Positions 19,025-27,960 are shown, numbered from the stretch's first letter. The stretch: 64,000 nt of DNA from Microvirga sp. TS319 (GCF_041276405.1 NZ_JBGGGT010000002.1:3838501-3902500), one strand, 5' to 3'. Notes: a model not told the origin generated them from the letters alone. Made by a program: numbers and translations.

Positions 19025-21043
19025 TCAAGCGGGCAGCGGCAGGCGCTTTCCTGCCGCTGCCACGTTCGCGGCCTTGCCGGTCGTGACGGTCTGCGGAAGC
19101 TCCTCCTCGCCAGTGGCGACCTTCAGGCATTGAACCACCGCATCGCGCATCGCGGAGACGTAATAGTCAGCGCCCAGCGTGGCGCGCATGGCCTCGCTCT
19201 TCAATACCGCGTCCTCCGCGGGCCACAATCCCACGAGAATGGGCGCCTTTGGCGCCTGCCGTCTCAAGCGTCTCAGAAGATAGCGCAGATGCGCGGGCGT
19301 ACCGCGGATTTCCAGATAGCTGATGCAGATCATCTGAACGCCGGTCATATCGAGATTATAGATCCCCGAGCGTGAGACGGCCTCGTGCGGCACGAGACGG
19401 CTCCCGAGCCCATGCTTGTTCAAAAGCTGAGCCAGCATCTCGGAGGCTGCCTCATCGAGGGGACCCCGCCCTGCGATGCACATGACGGCCCCTTCGGCCT
19501 TCCATTCTGCGCCGATCCTGTCCTCATGGGGCATCTCCCCCACGACGGCGGGCTCCTTGATGGCGGGCTTCTCGCTCTGGGGAGAGGCAACCGGCTCATC
19601 CCGGGTCTCGTGCGGTGGAGGCTCGATATCCTCATGGCCGCCGAGATCCTGCACGAGCGCCTTGACGACCGCCCGCACCTGATCGAGCTGTCGATGAGTG
19701 AGCACGCCGCGCGTGGCATCGTTGGCGGCAAGCTGCAAGCCTCTGAGTGCGACCTCGTCGTAATAGGATGTGAGCGAACGCTCCTTCAGAAGAACCTCCG
19801 CCGAGTCCAGCGCCTCGTCGGGATCGCCCGCGAGCATGCGCTGGTAAAGGTTTTCCGCGGGTGTCAAAGCAGGCCTGTCGCCGAGCAGCACGTCGAGAAA
19901 CTCAAGCCGCTCCACATGACGCCCGAGCACAACGAGGCACAACGTGAGCGGCGTTGCGATCAGCAGCCCTACAGGACCCCAGATCCAGGTCCAGAAGATG
20001 GCCGAGATGACGACCGCGAAGGGTGAGAGACCGGTGCTCTGCCCGTAGACGATAGGCTCCACCACCTGTCCCATGAGCGGTTCGCCGATCACGAACAACG
20101 CCGCTGCCATGATCGCCATGGACCAGCCGGGATCGACGGCGGCCGCAAGCAGAACCGGCGGCGCCGCCGCAAGGAACGAGCCTATATACGGAACGAAACG
20201 CATCAATGCGGCGAAGACGCCCCATAATGCGGGGCTCGGCACTCCAATGACCCACAGGCCGATACCCGCGATCAGGCCGAAGGTGGCATTCAACGCGAGC
20301 TGGGTGAGGAAATAGCGGCTGAGACGCCGCGCGCCGTCGTCCATGGCTACCGTCGTCCGGTGCAGATCGCTCGATCCGAAAAGACGGATCATGCGGTCGC
20401 GCAGGTCTTCCCGCTGCATGAGGATGAAGACGAGAGCCACGAAGACGATGCCCATGGTTGCGAAAGGCTTGAGCAGGGGCAGCAGGAGGTCGCGAGCAAC
20501 CTGAAACGGTGTCGGCTCGGGCTGATGAACCTCGACAGGCATCGGCTTTTGTTCCTCGGCCGGAGGCGCGGACGTGCCGGGTGAGGACGGGGCTCCCGCT
20601 TCCTGCTGATCGCCGACAGCCCTGTCGAACCGGCGGCCGAAATCGCGGAGCATGTTCGGCAGCTTGCCCAGGCTTCCCTCGCGCAACGAGCCGATCTTTC
20701 TCTCGATCGTGGTCTGATAGCGCGGCAGGTCCGAGGCGAGACCGGCGAGCTGAAAGCCGATCACGCCAGCGACGGAGGTAATGATCCCGATAGCCACGAG
20801 GACGGCAATGATGACGGACGGCACGCGCCCCAGATGCCATCGCCGCATCAGATCGACAAAAGGAGCGAGCACGAAGGCCAGCAGGATGGCGAGCACCATC
20901 GGCAGGAAGACCTCACGGCCCACGTAAAGCCCCGCCAGGACGACGACGCCGACGGCCAGGGTCATCAGTCCGGAGAGCCCCGGAACGCCCGGAGGCTCGA
21001 TTTCCTGCTCGGGAGGCGGCACTGGATCGGAGGCAGGGCGCAT
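19025..21043 (-). CDS. AI-2E family (PerM-like) transporter with C-terminal Rossmann-like extension
   Basis: 672 residues from the ATG at 21043. Residues about 25-385 are the AI-2E/PerM domain: paired N-terminal helices, a periplasmic loop lengthened by a Pro/Glu-rich insert, then the conserved block RFVPYIGSFLAAAPPVLLA. Residues about 388-480 are helical, with an acidic linker to about 515. Residues 520-645 (VMCIAGRGPLDEAASEMLAQ, VQMICISYLEI, APILVGLWP) alternate beta and alpha like a B12-binding or response-receiver fold but lack the DxHxxG cobalamin motif. AI-2E members include the Tqs/Lsr-type exporter and Na+/H+ antiporters; the function here is unknown. A single convergent gene. Confidence 0.85.
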   Translation of the reverse strand: MRPASDPVPPPEQEIEPPGVPGLSGLMTLAVGVVVLAGLYVGREVFLPMVLAILLAFVLAPFVDLMRRWHLGRVPSVIIAVLVAIGIITSVAGVIGFQLAGLASDLPRYQTTIERKIGSLREGSLGKLPNMLRDFGRRFDRAVGDQQEAGAPSSPGTSAPPAEEQKPMPVEVHQPEPTPFQVARDLLLPLLKPFATMGIVFVALVFILMQREDLRDRMIRLFGSSDLHRTTVAMDDGARRLSRYFLTQLALNATFGLIAGIGLWVIGVPSPALWGVFAALMRFVPYIGSFLAAAPPVLLAAAVDPGWSMAIMAAALFVIGEPLMGQVVEPIVYGQSTGLSPFAVVISAIFWTWIWGPVGLLIATPLTLCLVVLGRHVERLEFLDVLLGDRPALTPAENLYQRMLAGDPDEALDSAEVLLKERSLTSYYDEVALRGLQLAANDATRGVLTHRQLDQVRAVVKALVQDLGGHEDIEPPPHETRDEPVASPQSEKPAIKEPAVVGEMPHEDRIGAEWKAEGAVMCIAGRGPLDEAASEMLAQLLNKHGLGSRLVPHEAVSRSGIYNLDMTGVQMICISYLEIRGTPAHLRYLLRRLRRQAPKAPILVGLWPAEDAVLKSEAMRATLGADYYVSAMRDAVVQCLKVATGEEELPQTVTTGKAANVAAAGKRLPLPA

Positions 21044-21251
21044 CGTTTCAAGGTCTCTGCTGGCTGCGAGACAATCTCGCGGCTCAGCAGACAACGTGCG
21101 GAACCGGCAAAACGATCCTTGGCCGTTGTCAGGCGGGGGAAGATCCCGAAAAGCTGGGACCTTTTGCCATCTGCAACCGCCGCGCCCCACTCCCATCTTG
21201 AAGATGATCTCGGTTCATTCCCACGAAGCCCAGTCCCGAAGTCCAGCCCCT

Positions 21252-21326
21252 ATGCCGCTCACGAGACGCAGCCTTCTGGCCGGGGCAGCGCTCGCCGCCT
21301 CCCCGTCCCTTCTTCACGCCCAGTAG
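21252..21326 (+). pseudogene. Tat signal peptide cut off from the downstream hydrolase by an in-frame TAG
   Basis: An ATG at 21252 opens a 24-codon reading frame MPLTRRSLLAGAALAASPSL followed by LHAQ and TAG (21324-21326). This is a complete twin-arginine signal with RRS, a hydrophobic core and an AxA-like cleavage region. The frame continues after the stop, without a shift, into the hydrolase (DSFHA then MPVQEK). A single change of CAG to TAG would account for it. Either the enzyme is now cytosolic, or there is a sequencing error or stop readthrough. Confidence 0.65.
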
Positions 21327-21341
21327 GATTCATTCCACGCG

Positions 21342-22034
21342 ATGCCAGTTCAGGAAAAGCGCAACACCTTCACCAGCGGCGGCAAGACCATTGCCGTGGA
21401 CACGTTTCAAACCTCGAAAGCGGGGCAGCAACCGTCCGTGCTGATGCTGCATGGCGCAGACGGCTTGAGCTACAACAATCAATATCGCGAAGGCGCGCGG
21501 GGCGTCGCCGCATCAGGTTACCAGGTCCATCTCGTCCACTACCTTGACCGCACCGGCGAGAGACGGGCCTCTTTCGCCACGATTTTCCAAAACTTCAAGC
21601 CTTGGATGGACACGGTGGAGGATGCGCTCACCTTCGCGACCACCTATCCCGGTGCGGATGCGAACCGGATCGGGATCATCGGCATTTCGCTCGGCGCGGC
21701 CCTCGGCCTTGCGGTCTCCTCGACGGACCGGCGGGTCAAGACTCTGGTCAACTACTTCGGGCCCCTGCCTCAGGGCGCCATCGCCACCACGCCGCGCCTT
21801 CCCCCGACGCTGGTCCTGCACGGCTCGGCCGACCCGATCGTGCCGGTGGCGAACGCTTACGCAGTGGAGGCGCTGCTTCGGCAGCAGAACGTGCCGCACG
21901 AGGTGAAGGTCTATCCCGGCCAGGGCCATGGCTTCCGAGGCGCCGCCGAGAAGGATGCCATGCACAGAGCGCTTGCTTTTCTGCGCCGCTATCTGACCGG
22001 CGCCGACACCGCACCTCTTCCGATAGGCGGCTGA
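21342..22034 (+). CDS. Dienelactone hydrolase family alpha/beta hydrolase
   Basis: 230 residues. The nucleophile elbow is G-I-S116-L-G, the acid is D164 in GSADPIVP and the base is H196 in GQGHGF, giving an intact Ser-Asp-His triad. Classical dienelactone hydrolases use Cys at the nucleophile position, so an ester or lactone hydrolase is a safer description. The ATG at 21342 has AGGA 13 nt upstream, inside the region created by the stop codon of the detached Tat signal. Probably once exported. Stand-alone gene followed by a repeat element. Confidence 0.82.
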   Translation: MPVQEKRNTFTSGGKTIAVDTFQTSKAGQQPSVLMLHGADGLSYNNQYREGARGVAASGYQVHLVHYLDRTGERRASFATIFQNFKPWMDTVEDALTFATTYPGADANRIGIIGISLGAALGLAVSSTDRRVKTLVNYFGPLPQGAIATTPRLPPTLVLHGSADPIVPVANAYAVEALLRQQNVPHEVKVYPGQGHGFRGAAEKDAMHRALAFLRRYLTGADTAPLPIGG

Positions 22035-22042
22035 GGCTTCTA

Positions 22043-22139
22043 CAGCATCGGGTGTTAAATCGAACCCACATACGATGCTCCCCTTGCTTGAGCATCTTTT
22101 CACGCAAAACCGGTTCCCACTTTTGCGTTCGATGCTCTA
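22043..22139. repeat. Dispersed palindromic repeat, degenerate copy
   Basis: Contains the family hallmarks: CGATGCTC and GAGCATC arms around AAAACCGGTTCCCACTTTTG, ending in GATGCTCTAA. It sits between the hydrolase and the M3 peptidase gene. Related copies lie at 24264, 24618, 47461, 52434 and 57944. Confidence 0.6.
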
Positions 22140-22179
22140 AGACTTGGAACAGAAAACGATCAGGCGGAGCACCTCAACG

Positions 22180-24240
22180 ATGGCGTCCAACGCGAACCTC
22201 TCGGGCAATCCTCTCCTTGCTGCCTGGAATACTCCCTTCGGCATTCCCCCCTTCGAAAACATTGCGCCTGAGCATTACAGACCGGCCTTCGATCGGGCCC
22301 TGGCCGAACAGCAAGCCGAGATCGCGGACATTGCCGAGAGCGAGGCAGCTCCCACCTTCGTCAACACGATCGAGGCTCTGGAGCGGAGCGGCGCGACGCT
22401 CAAGCGGGTAGGCGGCGTGTTCTTCAATCTCGCAGGCTCCCATACGAACGAGGCGATCCAGGCCGTCGAGCGCGAGATGGCACCGATTCTTGCCAAGCAC
22501 CGCAACAGCATCTTCATGAACGAGGCGCTCTACAGGCGCGTCGCGGCCCTCTATGAGCAGCGCGAGACCCTCGGCCTGAATGGCGAGCAGGCACGGGTGC
22601 TCGACCGCTATCATACGATCTTCGTGCGGGCCGGGGCCAAGCTCGGCCCCAACGAGAAGAAGCGCCTCGCCGCCATTACGGAGCGTCTTGCGAGCCTCGG
22701 CACGCAATTCTCCCAGAATGTGCTCGCCGACGAGAAGTCCTATCAGCTCGTGCTGGAGGGTGAAGAGGATCTCGCAGGTCTTCCCTCCTTTCTGCGCGAA
22801 GCCGCGGCACAGGCTGCGGAAGAACGCGGCCTGAAGGGCAAGCACGTCATCACCCTCTCACGCTCCAGCATCGAGCCGTTTCTGCAGTTTTCCAGGAGGC
22901 GCGATCTGCGCGAGCAGGCCTTCAAGGCCTGGGCGTCGCGCGGCGACAACAACGGTCCGACGGACAACAAGGCGATCATCGCCGAGATGGCGGCGCTTCG
23001 CGTCGAGCGCGCGAGGCTGCTGGGTCACAAGACCTTCGCCGATTTCAAGCTGTCCGACACCATGGCGAAGACTCCGGACGCGGTGCTGAAGCTTCTCAAC
23101 GATGTATGGAGCCCCGCCCGCGCCCGTGCGGAGGCCGAGCGGGACGATCTGCAGGCACTCGCCCAGGCTCAAGGCGACAATATCGTGATCGAGCCGTGGG
23201 ATTGGCGCTTCTATGCGGATCAGGTGCGGATGGCCCGTCACAATCTCGACGAAGCGACGATCAAGCCGTATTTCCGGCTCGACCGGATCATCGAAGCTGC
23301 CTTCGAGACGGCGCACCGGCTCTTCGGCCTGAGCTTCCGGGAATTGGAGGATTTCCCGAAATACCATCCCGATATCCGCGCCTGGCAGGTGCTCGATGCG
23401 GACGGCGCCCCTATCGGCACCTTCATCGGCGATTACTTCGCGCGCTCCTCCAAGCGCAGCGGCGCCTGGATGAGTGCCTTCCGGTCGCAGGAGAAGCTCA
23501 CAGGCGACGTGCGGCCCATCATCGTGAACGTGATGAACTTCGCGAAGGGCGGAGCGGGGGAGCCGTCCCTGCTCAGCTTCGATGACGCGCGCACGCTCTT
23601 CCATGAATTCGGTCATGGCTTGCACGGGCTTCTCTCGAACGTGACCTATCCGCTCCTCGCGGGCACATCCGTTTCGACGGATTTCGTGGAGTTGCCGTCG
23701 CAGCTCTTCGAGCATTGGCTATCGCAGCCCGAGATCCTTCGCGGCTATGCCACTCATTACCGGACCGGCGAGCCGATGCCGGAGGAACTGCTCGAGCGCC
23801 TGATGGCGGCGAGAAACTTCAATCAGGGTTTCGCCACGGTGGAGTATCTGGCGTCCGCCTTCGTCGATCTCGAGCTGCATCGCCGCAAGGACGTAACGGA
23901 TCTCGACATTAGTGCCTTCGAGAAGGACACGCTGAATAAGATCGGCATGCCGCGCGAAATCATCATGCGCCATCGCACACCTCATTTCACCCACGTGTTC
24001 TCGGGCGACGGCTATTCCTCGGGCTATTACAGCTATCTCTGGTCTGAGGTTCTGGACGCGGATGCCTTCATGGCGTTCGAGGAGACCGGGGATGCCTTCA
24101 ACGAGGAAATGGCCGAGAAGCTCAAACGCTTCATCTATTCCGCCGGAAATCTTCGCGATCCGGCTGAAGCCTACACGGCATTCCGGGGACGTCTGCCGAC
24201 CGCAGACGCGCTCTTGGCCAAGCGCGGGCTGGCGGCTTAA
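22180..24240 (+). CDS. M3 family metallopeptidase (peptidyl-dipeptidase Dcp / oligopeptidase A type)
   Basis: 686 residues from the ATG at 22180, which has GGCGGAG upstream; a TTG at 22144 is less likely. Zinc-binding motif H475-E-F-G-H479 lies in FHEFGHGLHGLLS, with the downstream Glu of the M3 zincin fold further along. The N-terminal half is the all-helical channel domain (NPLLAAWNTPFGIPPF). No signal peptide, so cytosolic degradation of short peptides is expected. This is functionally compatible with the nearby dipeptide importer, though the genes are not co-transcribed. Confidence 0.92.
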   Translation: MASNANLSGNPLLAAWNTPFGIPPFENIAPEHYRPAFDRALAEQQAEIADIAESEAAPTFVNTIEALERSGATLKRVGGVFFNLAGSHTNEAIQAVEREMAPILAKHRNSIFMNEALYRRVAALYEQRETLGLNGEQARVLDRYHTIFVRAGAKLGPNEKKRLAAITERLASLGTQFSQNVLADEKSYQLVLEGEEDLAGLPSFLREAAAQAAEERGLKGKHVITLSRSSIEPFLQFSRRRDLREQAFKAWASRGDNNGPTDNKAIIAEMAALRVERARLLGHKTFADFKLSDTMAKTPDAVLKLLNDVWSPARARAEAERDDLQALAQAQGDNIVIEPWDWRFYADQVRMARHNLDEATIKPYFRLDRIIEAAFETAHRLFGLSFRELEDFPKYHPDIRAWQVLDADGAPIGTFIGDYFARSSKRSGAWMSAFRSQEKLTGDVRPIIVNVMNFAKGGAGEPSLLSFDDARTLFHEFGHGLHGLLSNVTYPLLAGTSVSTDFVELPSQLFEHWLSQPEILRGYATHYRTGEPMPEELLERLMAARNFNQGFATVEYLASAFVDLELHRRKDVTDLDISAFEKDTLNKIGMPREIIMRHRTPHFTHVFSGDGYSSGYYSYLWSEVLDADAFMAFEETGDAFNEEMAEKLKRFIYSAGNLRDPAEAYTAFRGRLPTADALLAKRGLAA

Positions 24241-24263
24241 GGCTCGACGGTCGGGATGCGAAA

Positions 24264-24339
24264 CGATGCGCTCTTTCCAAGAAGGGAGCATCGGATGGGG
24301 TCCCAAAAGTGCAAATCCACTTTTGGGTCCGAGGCTCTA
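24264..24339. repeat. Dispersed palindromic repeat
   Basis: CGATGCGCTC spacer GGAGCATCGG, then CCCAAAAGTGCAAATCCACTTTTGGG (a hairpin with one asymmetry), ending in GGCTCTAG. The last bases supply the TAG stop of the small gene on the opposite strand. Confidence 0.7.
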
Positions 24340-24531
24340 GACCAGATCGGGCATAAACTGCTTCGGTCGGCTGGACAGGCGGAAATGCATCCGGACGTTC
24401 TGGGGGAGGCGTCTCGACGGGGCAGCTTCCCTCGGCTCCGTCGGGGCGACAGGCACTGGGCGCAATACGCTCAAGAGGAAAGCCATTCCTTGAGGATCGT
24501 TTTCGAGGGCTTTCGCATCGAGCACAGGCAT
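24337..24531 (-). CDS. Small uncharacterised protein, 64 residues
   Basis: A reading frame starting MPVLDAKALENDPQGMAFLL and ending KQFMPDLV. It has GAAGGGG about 10 nt upstream of the ATG at 24531 (an alternative ATG at 24540 is 4 nt from it). The N-terminal half is a plausible amphipathic helix; the C-terminal half is Pro/Arg-rich and basic. It lies alone in the spacer between two repeat clusters, and its stop codon is formed by the edge of a repeat copy. No function is recognised. It could be spurious, but composition and ribosome-binding site argue for a gene. Confidence 0.45.
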   Translation of the reverse strand: MPVLDAKALENDPQGMAFLLSVLRPVPVAPTEPREAAPSRRLPQNVRMHFRLSSRPKQFMPDLV

Positions 24532-24617
24532 AGGGAGCATCCCCTTCGTGGTTGGTGTTTTTCTTGTACGCAACGCCGCAGGGAAAAACGGCCGACACGA
24601 AGTGAAGTTCCCGTAGC

Positions 24618-24791
24618 GCATCGTGCGGAAAAGTGGACCCGGTTTTCCGCTCAAACGATGCGCTCTTTCCAGGAAGGAAGCATCGTGCGGAAAAGTGGAC
24701 CCGGTTTTCCGCGCAAACGATGCGCTTCTCTAGGAGGAAGCATCGGATTCAATCCCAAAAGTGGATTCCACTTTTCACGTCCGATGCTCTA
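24618..24791. repeat. Tandem array of three palindromic repeat units
   Basis: Units begin at 24618, 24680 and 24740 (period 60-62 bp). The first two are nearly identical: GCATCGTGCGG, AAAAGTGGACCCGGTTTTCC, then CGATGCG. The third has AAAAGTGGATTCCACTTTT as a perfect inner palindrome and GCATCGG/CCGATGC outer arms. Each can fold into a nested hairpin. The array abuts galM and supplies its TAG stop (24789-24791). Confidence 0.8.
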
Positions 24792-25802
24792 GCTTGAGAA
24801 CCTCAACTCGCTGACTTGGTTTGAAACCTGCCCCGGTTCCAGAATTGACGATGGAAAATGGGCTTTATTGGGGCTGTCGGGAAATCTCTGGGGCTCCAGG
24901 CAAAGACCCGCATGAGGCCGGTATTGTGCACCGTTCAGGCCTGGAACCGGCATCCTGATCAGGTGTCCGTCATAGAACTGCAGGCCAGGCTCCGTCGTCC
25001 AGAGCTCCATTTTCAGGCCGTTTCTCAAGGAGGCGAGCGTCGCAGCCTGACGGAGTACCCCATAAGGGCCTCGCAACACGAAGTTCGTGTCGTAGAGTGC
25101 CGGCTCCGGCATGAACTCCGCCGCGCCGATCGGCCTTGATGTCGTGAAGTCGTATGGCGTGTCCGCCACGCGCCTGATCTCTCCGGTTGGGATGAGATCC
25201 GGATGTGTCGGAGTGATGTAATCGCCTGCGATCATCAGATCGTGGGACAGAATGTCGGCGCTGCCGTCGAGATTGAAATAGCCGTGCGTGGTGAGATTGA
25301 CCGGGGTCGGCCGGTCTGTCGTGGCCGTGAGTTCGATCCTTACGGTCGATGAAGCCAGAAGGCTGTAGGTACAGGTGGCGACGAGACGTCCGGGATAGCC
25401 CATGTCGCCATCCTCGGAAACGAGGCTCAAGGTGACGCTGGACGGCCTCTGCTCGATGATGCTCCACAGCCGCGTTCCGAAGCCCATGACGCCACCGTGG
25501 AGCTGATTGATTCCCTCGTTGGCATTGAGCCTGTAGGTCCGGTCCCCCAGGGTGAACCGCGCTTTCCCGATGCGGTTTGCATAGCGGCCGACGATGGCGC
25601 CGAAATAGGGGGAATGGGCGATATAGTCCTCGATGGTATTCAACCCCAGGAGCACGCTCTGCGGCCCCATGGGAGTGGGCACGACGAGGTCGCGGATCAC
25701 GGCGCCCCAGGTCAGCACCCGCATTTCGCCTCCGTCGGGACCGGTCAGCGTGATCTGCAGAACGTCCTCTCCCTCCGCAGACCCGAACCGTTCGATCGCC
25801 AT
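24789..25802 (-). CDS. galM: Aldose 1-epimerase (galactose mutarotase)
   Basis: 337 residues. GalM interconverts alpha and beta anomers of aldoses. Catalytic residues are recognisable: H102 (QLHGG), H173 (TTHGYFNL) and E303 (CLEPQRFPDSPN). It lies 4 bp downstream of the SMP-30 lactonase gene, so the two form an operon that would feed sugar anomers into an oxidative aldose-lactone route. Its stop codon falls at the boundary of the repeat array. Confidence 0.92.
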   Translation of the reverse strand: MAIERFGSAEGEDVLQITLTGPDGGEMRVLTWGAVIRDLVVPTPMGPQSVLLGLNTIEDYIAHSPYFGAIVGRYANRIGKARFTLGDRTYRLNANEGINQLHGGVMGFGTRLWSIIEQRPSSVTLSLVSEDGDMGYPGRLVATCTYSLLASSTVRIELTATTDRPTPVNLTTHGYFNLDGSADILSHDLMIAGDYITPTHPDLIPTGEIRRVADTPYDFTTSRPIGAAEFMPEPALYDTNFVLRGPYGVLRQAATLASLRNGLKMELWTTEPGLQFYDGHLIRMPVPGLNGAQYRPHAGLCLEPQRFPDSPNKAHFPSSILEPGQVSNQVSELRFSS

Positions 25803-25806
25803 GATC

Positions 25807-26688
25807 TCACCCCTGGAAAATGTTGGCCTTCAGCCCGCGGATGCCGCCGGTCTCGACCCTGAAGAGATGGCCCGCCATGGGATCCACGTGAGGATCGTGC
25901 CCGACGGAGGCCGTGGTGATGTAGAGCGCGGTGAGATCAGGACCGCCGAAAGCGCATTTGGTCACCTGGGCGGTCGGCACCGGCACGGTGCGCTCGACCG
26001 ACCCATCGGGCGCGAAGCGCGTGATGCGCGAGCCGCCCCAGTGACAGACCCACACATAGCCTTCCGCATCCACGGCCATGCCGTCCGGGTGCCCCCACCC
26101 TTCCTCGAAATGCACGAATCGCCGCCGCCCGCCGGCCTGCCCGTTATCGACGTCATAGGCATAGATCATGCCGTTCACCGTGTCGGTGGCATACAGCGTC
26201 TGCCCGTCCGGGCTGAAGGCGGGGCCGTTGGTGACGGTGAAGCCGGACTGGAATTCGGTGAGTTCCTTGCCGTCCCAGCGCCAGAAGGAGCCGCTCTCAT
26301 CCGACTCGTCGTCGTCCATGGTGCCGAAATAGATCGCCCCGTCCGGTCCCACATAACCGTCGTTGATGCGATTGCCCGGCTTGTCCTTCTCAGGCGCGAT
26401 GACGGGCTCGGCCTCCCTCGTCTTCAGATTGAAGCGTCCGAGCCCCGATTTGAAGCCTGCGATCACCACATCGGGGTCGGGCGTCAACGCAATGAAGCCG
26501 ATGCGTTCGGGGGCCACAACGCATGAGTGCTCGTTCGTCTCCGGGTGGTAGCGCCAGACGGCCGGGTTCTTGATATCGACCCAGAACAGGGTGTTCGAGC
26601 GATCGTCCCACACGGGTCCTTCGCCGAGCAGGCAGGCGCTGGCGACCGCCACATGGGGCATGTGAGGGTGGACGATGGGATTGGTCAT
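25807..26688 (-). CDS. SMP-30/gluconolactonase/LRE family lactonase
   Basis: 293 residues from the ATG at 26688. A six-bladed propeller with the metal ligand motif LLGEGPVWD (Glu), the NRINDGYVGPDG and TNGPAFSPDG blades, and HPDGMAVDAEG (Asp). The family hydrolyses sugar lactones (glucono-, arabinono- or galactono-lactone) with a divalent metal. The substrate cannot be fixed. Co-oriented with galM (4-bp gap), and 78 bp downstream of the amidase gene. Confidence 0.88.
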   Translation of the reverse strand: MTNPIVHPHMPHVAVASACLLGEGPVWDDRSNTLFWVDIKNPAVWRYHPETNEHSCVVAPERIGFIALTPDPDVVIAGFKSGLGRFNLKTREAEPVIAPEKDKPGNRINDGYVGPDGAIYFGTMDDDESDESGSFWRWDGKELTEFQSGFTVTNGPAFSPDGQTLYATDTVNGMIYAYDVDNGQAGGRRRFVHFEEGWGHPDGMAVDAEGYVWVCHWGGSRITRFAPDGSVERTVPVPTAQVTKCAFGGPDLTALYITTASVGHDPHVDPMAGHLFRVETGGIRGLKANIFQG

Positions 26689-26766
26689 GATGTCCCCTTT
26701 TTCAGATCGGCCTGCCAGCCGGCAACGGTGCCTGTCGGTAACGAGGACAAGGCAGGCACGGTTCAA

Positions 26767-27960
26767 TCATGCGAACGCTCCGTCCGCGATCCGGCGCGCC
26801 AGGCTCACGAGGCTCAGATCGGAACCGGCCGGCCCCATGAGCGATAGCCCGAGCGGCGCGCCCTGCCGGGAGGCAAGCGGGATCGACACCTGCGGCAGGC
26901 CGGAGAGCACCGACAGGCAGAGCAGGTTCAGCGCCTTGTTGCGATAGTCGTTGAGCGTGTCGTCGGTCTCGGAGAGGAGCGGCGCCACATCCGGCATGGT
27001 CGGCAGGACGAGCACCGTATTCTGTGCCAGGAGGGCATTGAAGCGAGCCCGGAAGGCGCTGCGGATCACCTGAGCTTCGGTCACCTGCGAATCGGTAACG
27101 GCCTTCGAGAACTCGAACCGGTCGGCGACCCCCGGTCCCAGGGGCGGATGATAGCGCTCGATCATGGGCCCGTCGATGCCCCAGGCCTCCCGGCTCTGGA
27201 TGTAGCGCATGGCCCAGTAGAGGGAGGTGAACCCCTCGGTGGCGACGGTCACGGTCTCGGGCGCGCCGAGCACCGCTTCGACCTGATGGGCGGCCGGAGC
27301 CAGGGCATCCTTCACGTCCTGGCCGAGAAGCCCGAACGCATCCTTCGCCAGAAGAACGGCGGGGTCGGAGGAGAGCGGATTGCTGTCGGCGCCGAGCAGA
27401 ACTTCGCCGACCCGCACGAAGGTGGCACCGTCGCGGGTGAAATAACCGCATGTATCGAAGGACGGGGCGAGATCGTGACAGAGTTCCAGGCTCACCCGGC
27501 CATGGGTCGGGCGGATTCCGAAGAGGCCGCAATGGCTCGCCGGAGCGCGCACGGAACCGCCCGTATCCGTCCCGAGGGCGAAATCGCACAGGCCGTTGGA
27601 GACGGCCGCCGCCGAACCCGAGGACGACCCGCCGGGGATGCGATCGGGTGCGCCGCCGTTCACGGGCGTCCCGAAATGAGCGTTCTTGCCGCTCATGGAG
27701 AAGGCGAGCTCATCGGTGATCGTCTTGCCCACGAGGCGTGCCCCCGCGTCGAGGAGCCTCTGCACGGTCGGCGCGGTGCGGGTCTTGATCCCCGACATCG
27801 CCAGCATGTGGGGAGACCCGCAGCTGGTCGGATAGCCTGCGACATCGAACAGGTCCTTGGCCGCGAAGGTCAGCCCGGACAGGGAGCCGCGCTCCGTCTG
27901 AGGCACGGGGACGGCCGGGTAAGGCATGAAGGCGCGGGCGGGATCGGCATCGAGAAGCAT
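26767..27960 (-). CDS. Amidase (amidase-signature family)
   Basis: 397 residues from the ATG at 27960. The Ser-cisSer-Lys triad is intact: K35 (AAKDLFDV), S112 in GGSSSG and S136 in GTDTGGSVRAPAS. Members hydrolyse amides such as indoleacetamide, allophanate or aryl amides, or act as GatA. At about 400 residues and without Gat partners, a catabolic amidase is most likely. It is transcribed away from an amino-acid/amide-type ABC importer 152 bp away, which may bring in the substrate. Confidence 0.88.
   Translation of the reverse strand: MLLDADPARAFMPYPAVPVPQTERGSLSGLTFAAKDLFDVAGYPTSCGSPHMLAMSGIKTRTAPTVQRLLDAGARLVGKTITDELAFSMSGKNAHFGTPVNGGAPDRIPGGSSSGSAAAVSNGLCDFALGTDTGGSVRAPASHCGLFGIRPTHGRVSLELCHDLAPSFDTCGYFTRDGATFVRVGEVLLGADSNPLSSDPAVLLAKDAFGLLGQDVKDALAPAAHQVEAVLGAPETVTVATEGFTSLYWAMRYIQSREAWGIDGPMIERYHPPLGPGVADRFEFSKAVTDSQVTEAQVIRSAFRARFNALLAQNTVLVLPTMPDVAPLLSETDDTLNDYRNKALNLLCLSVLSGLPQVSIPLASRQGAPLGLSLMGPAGSDLSLVSLARRIADGAFA

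Noticed and set aside
24618..24791. Possible CRISPR array
   Set aside because: Only three units, each palindromic throughout, contiguous with no unique spacers, and no cas genes. Single copies occur at other loci, so it is a dispersed repeat family.
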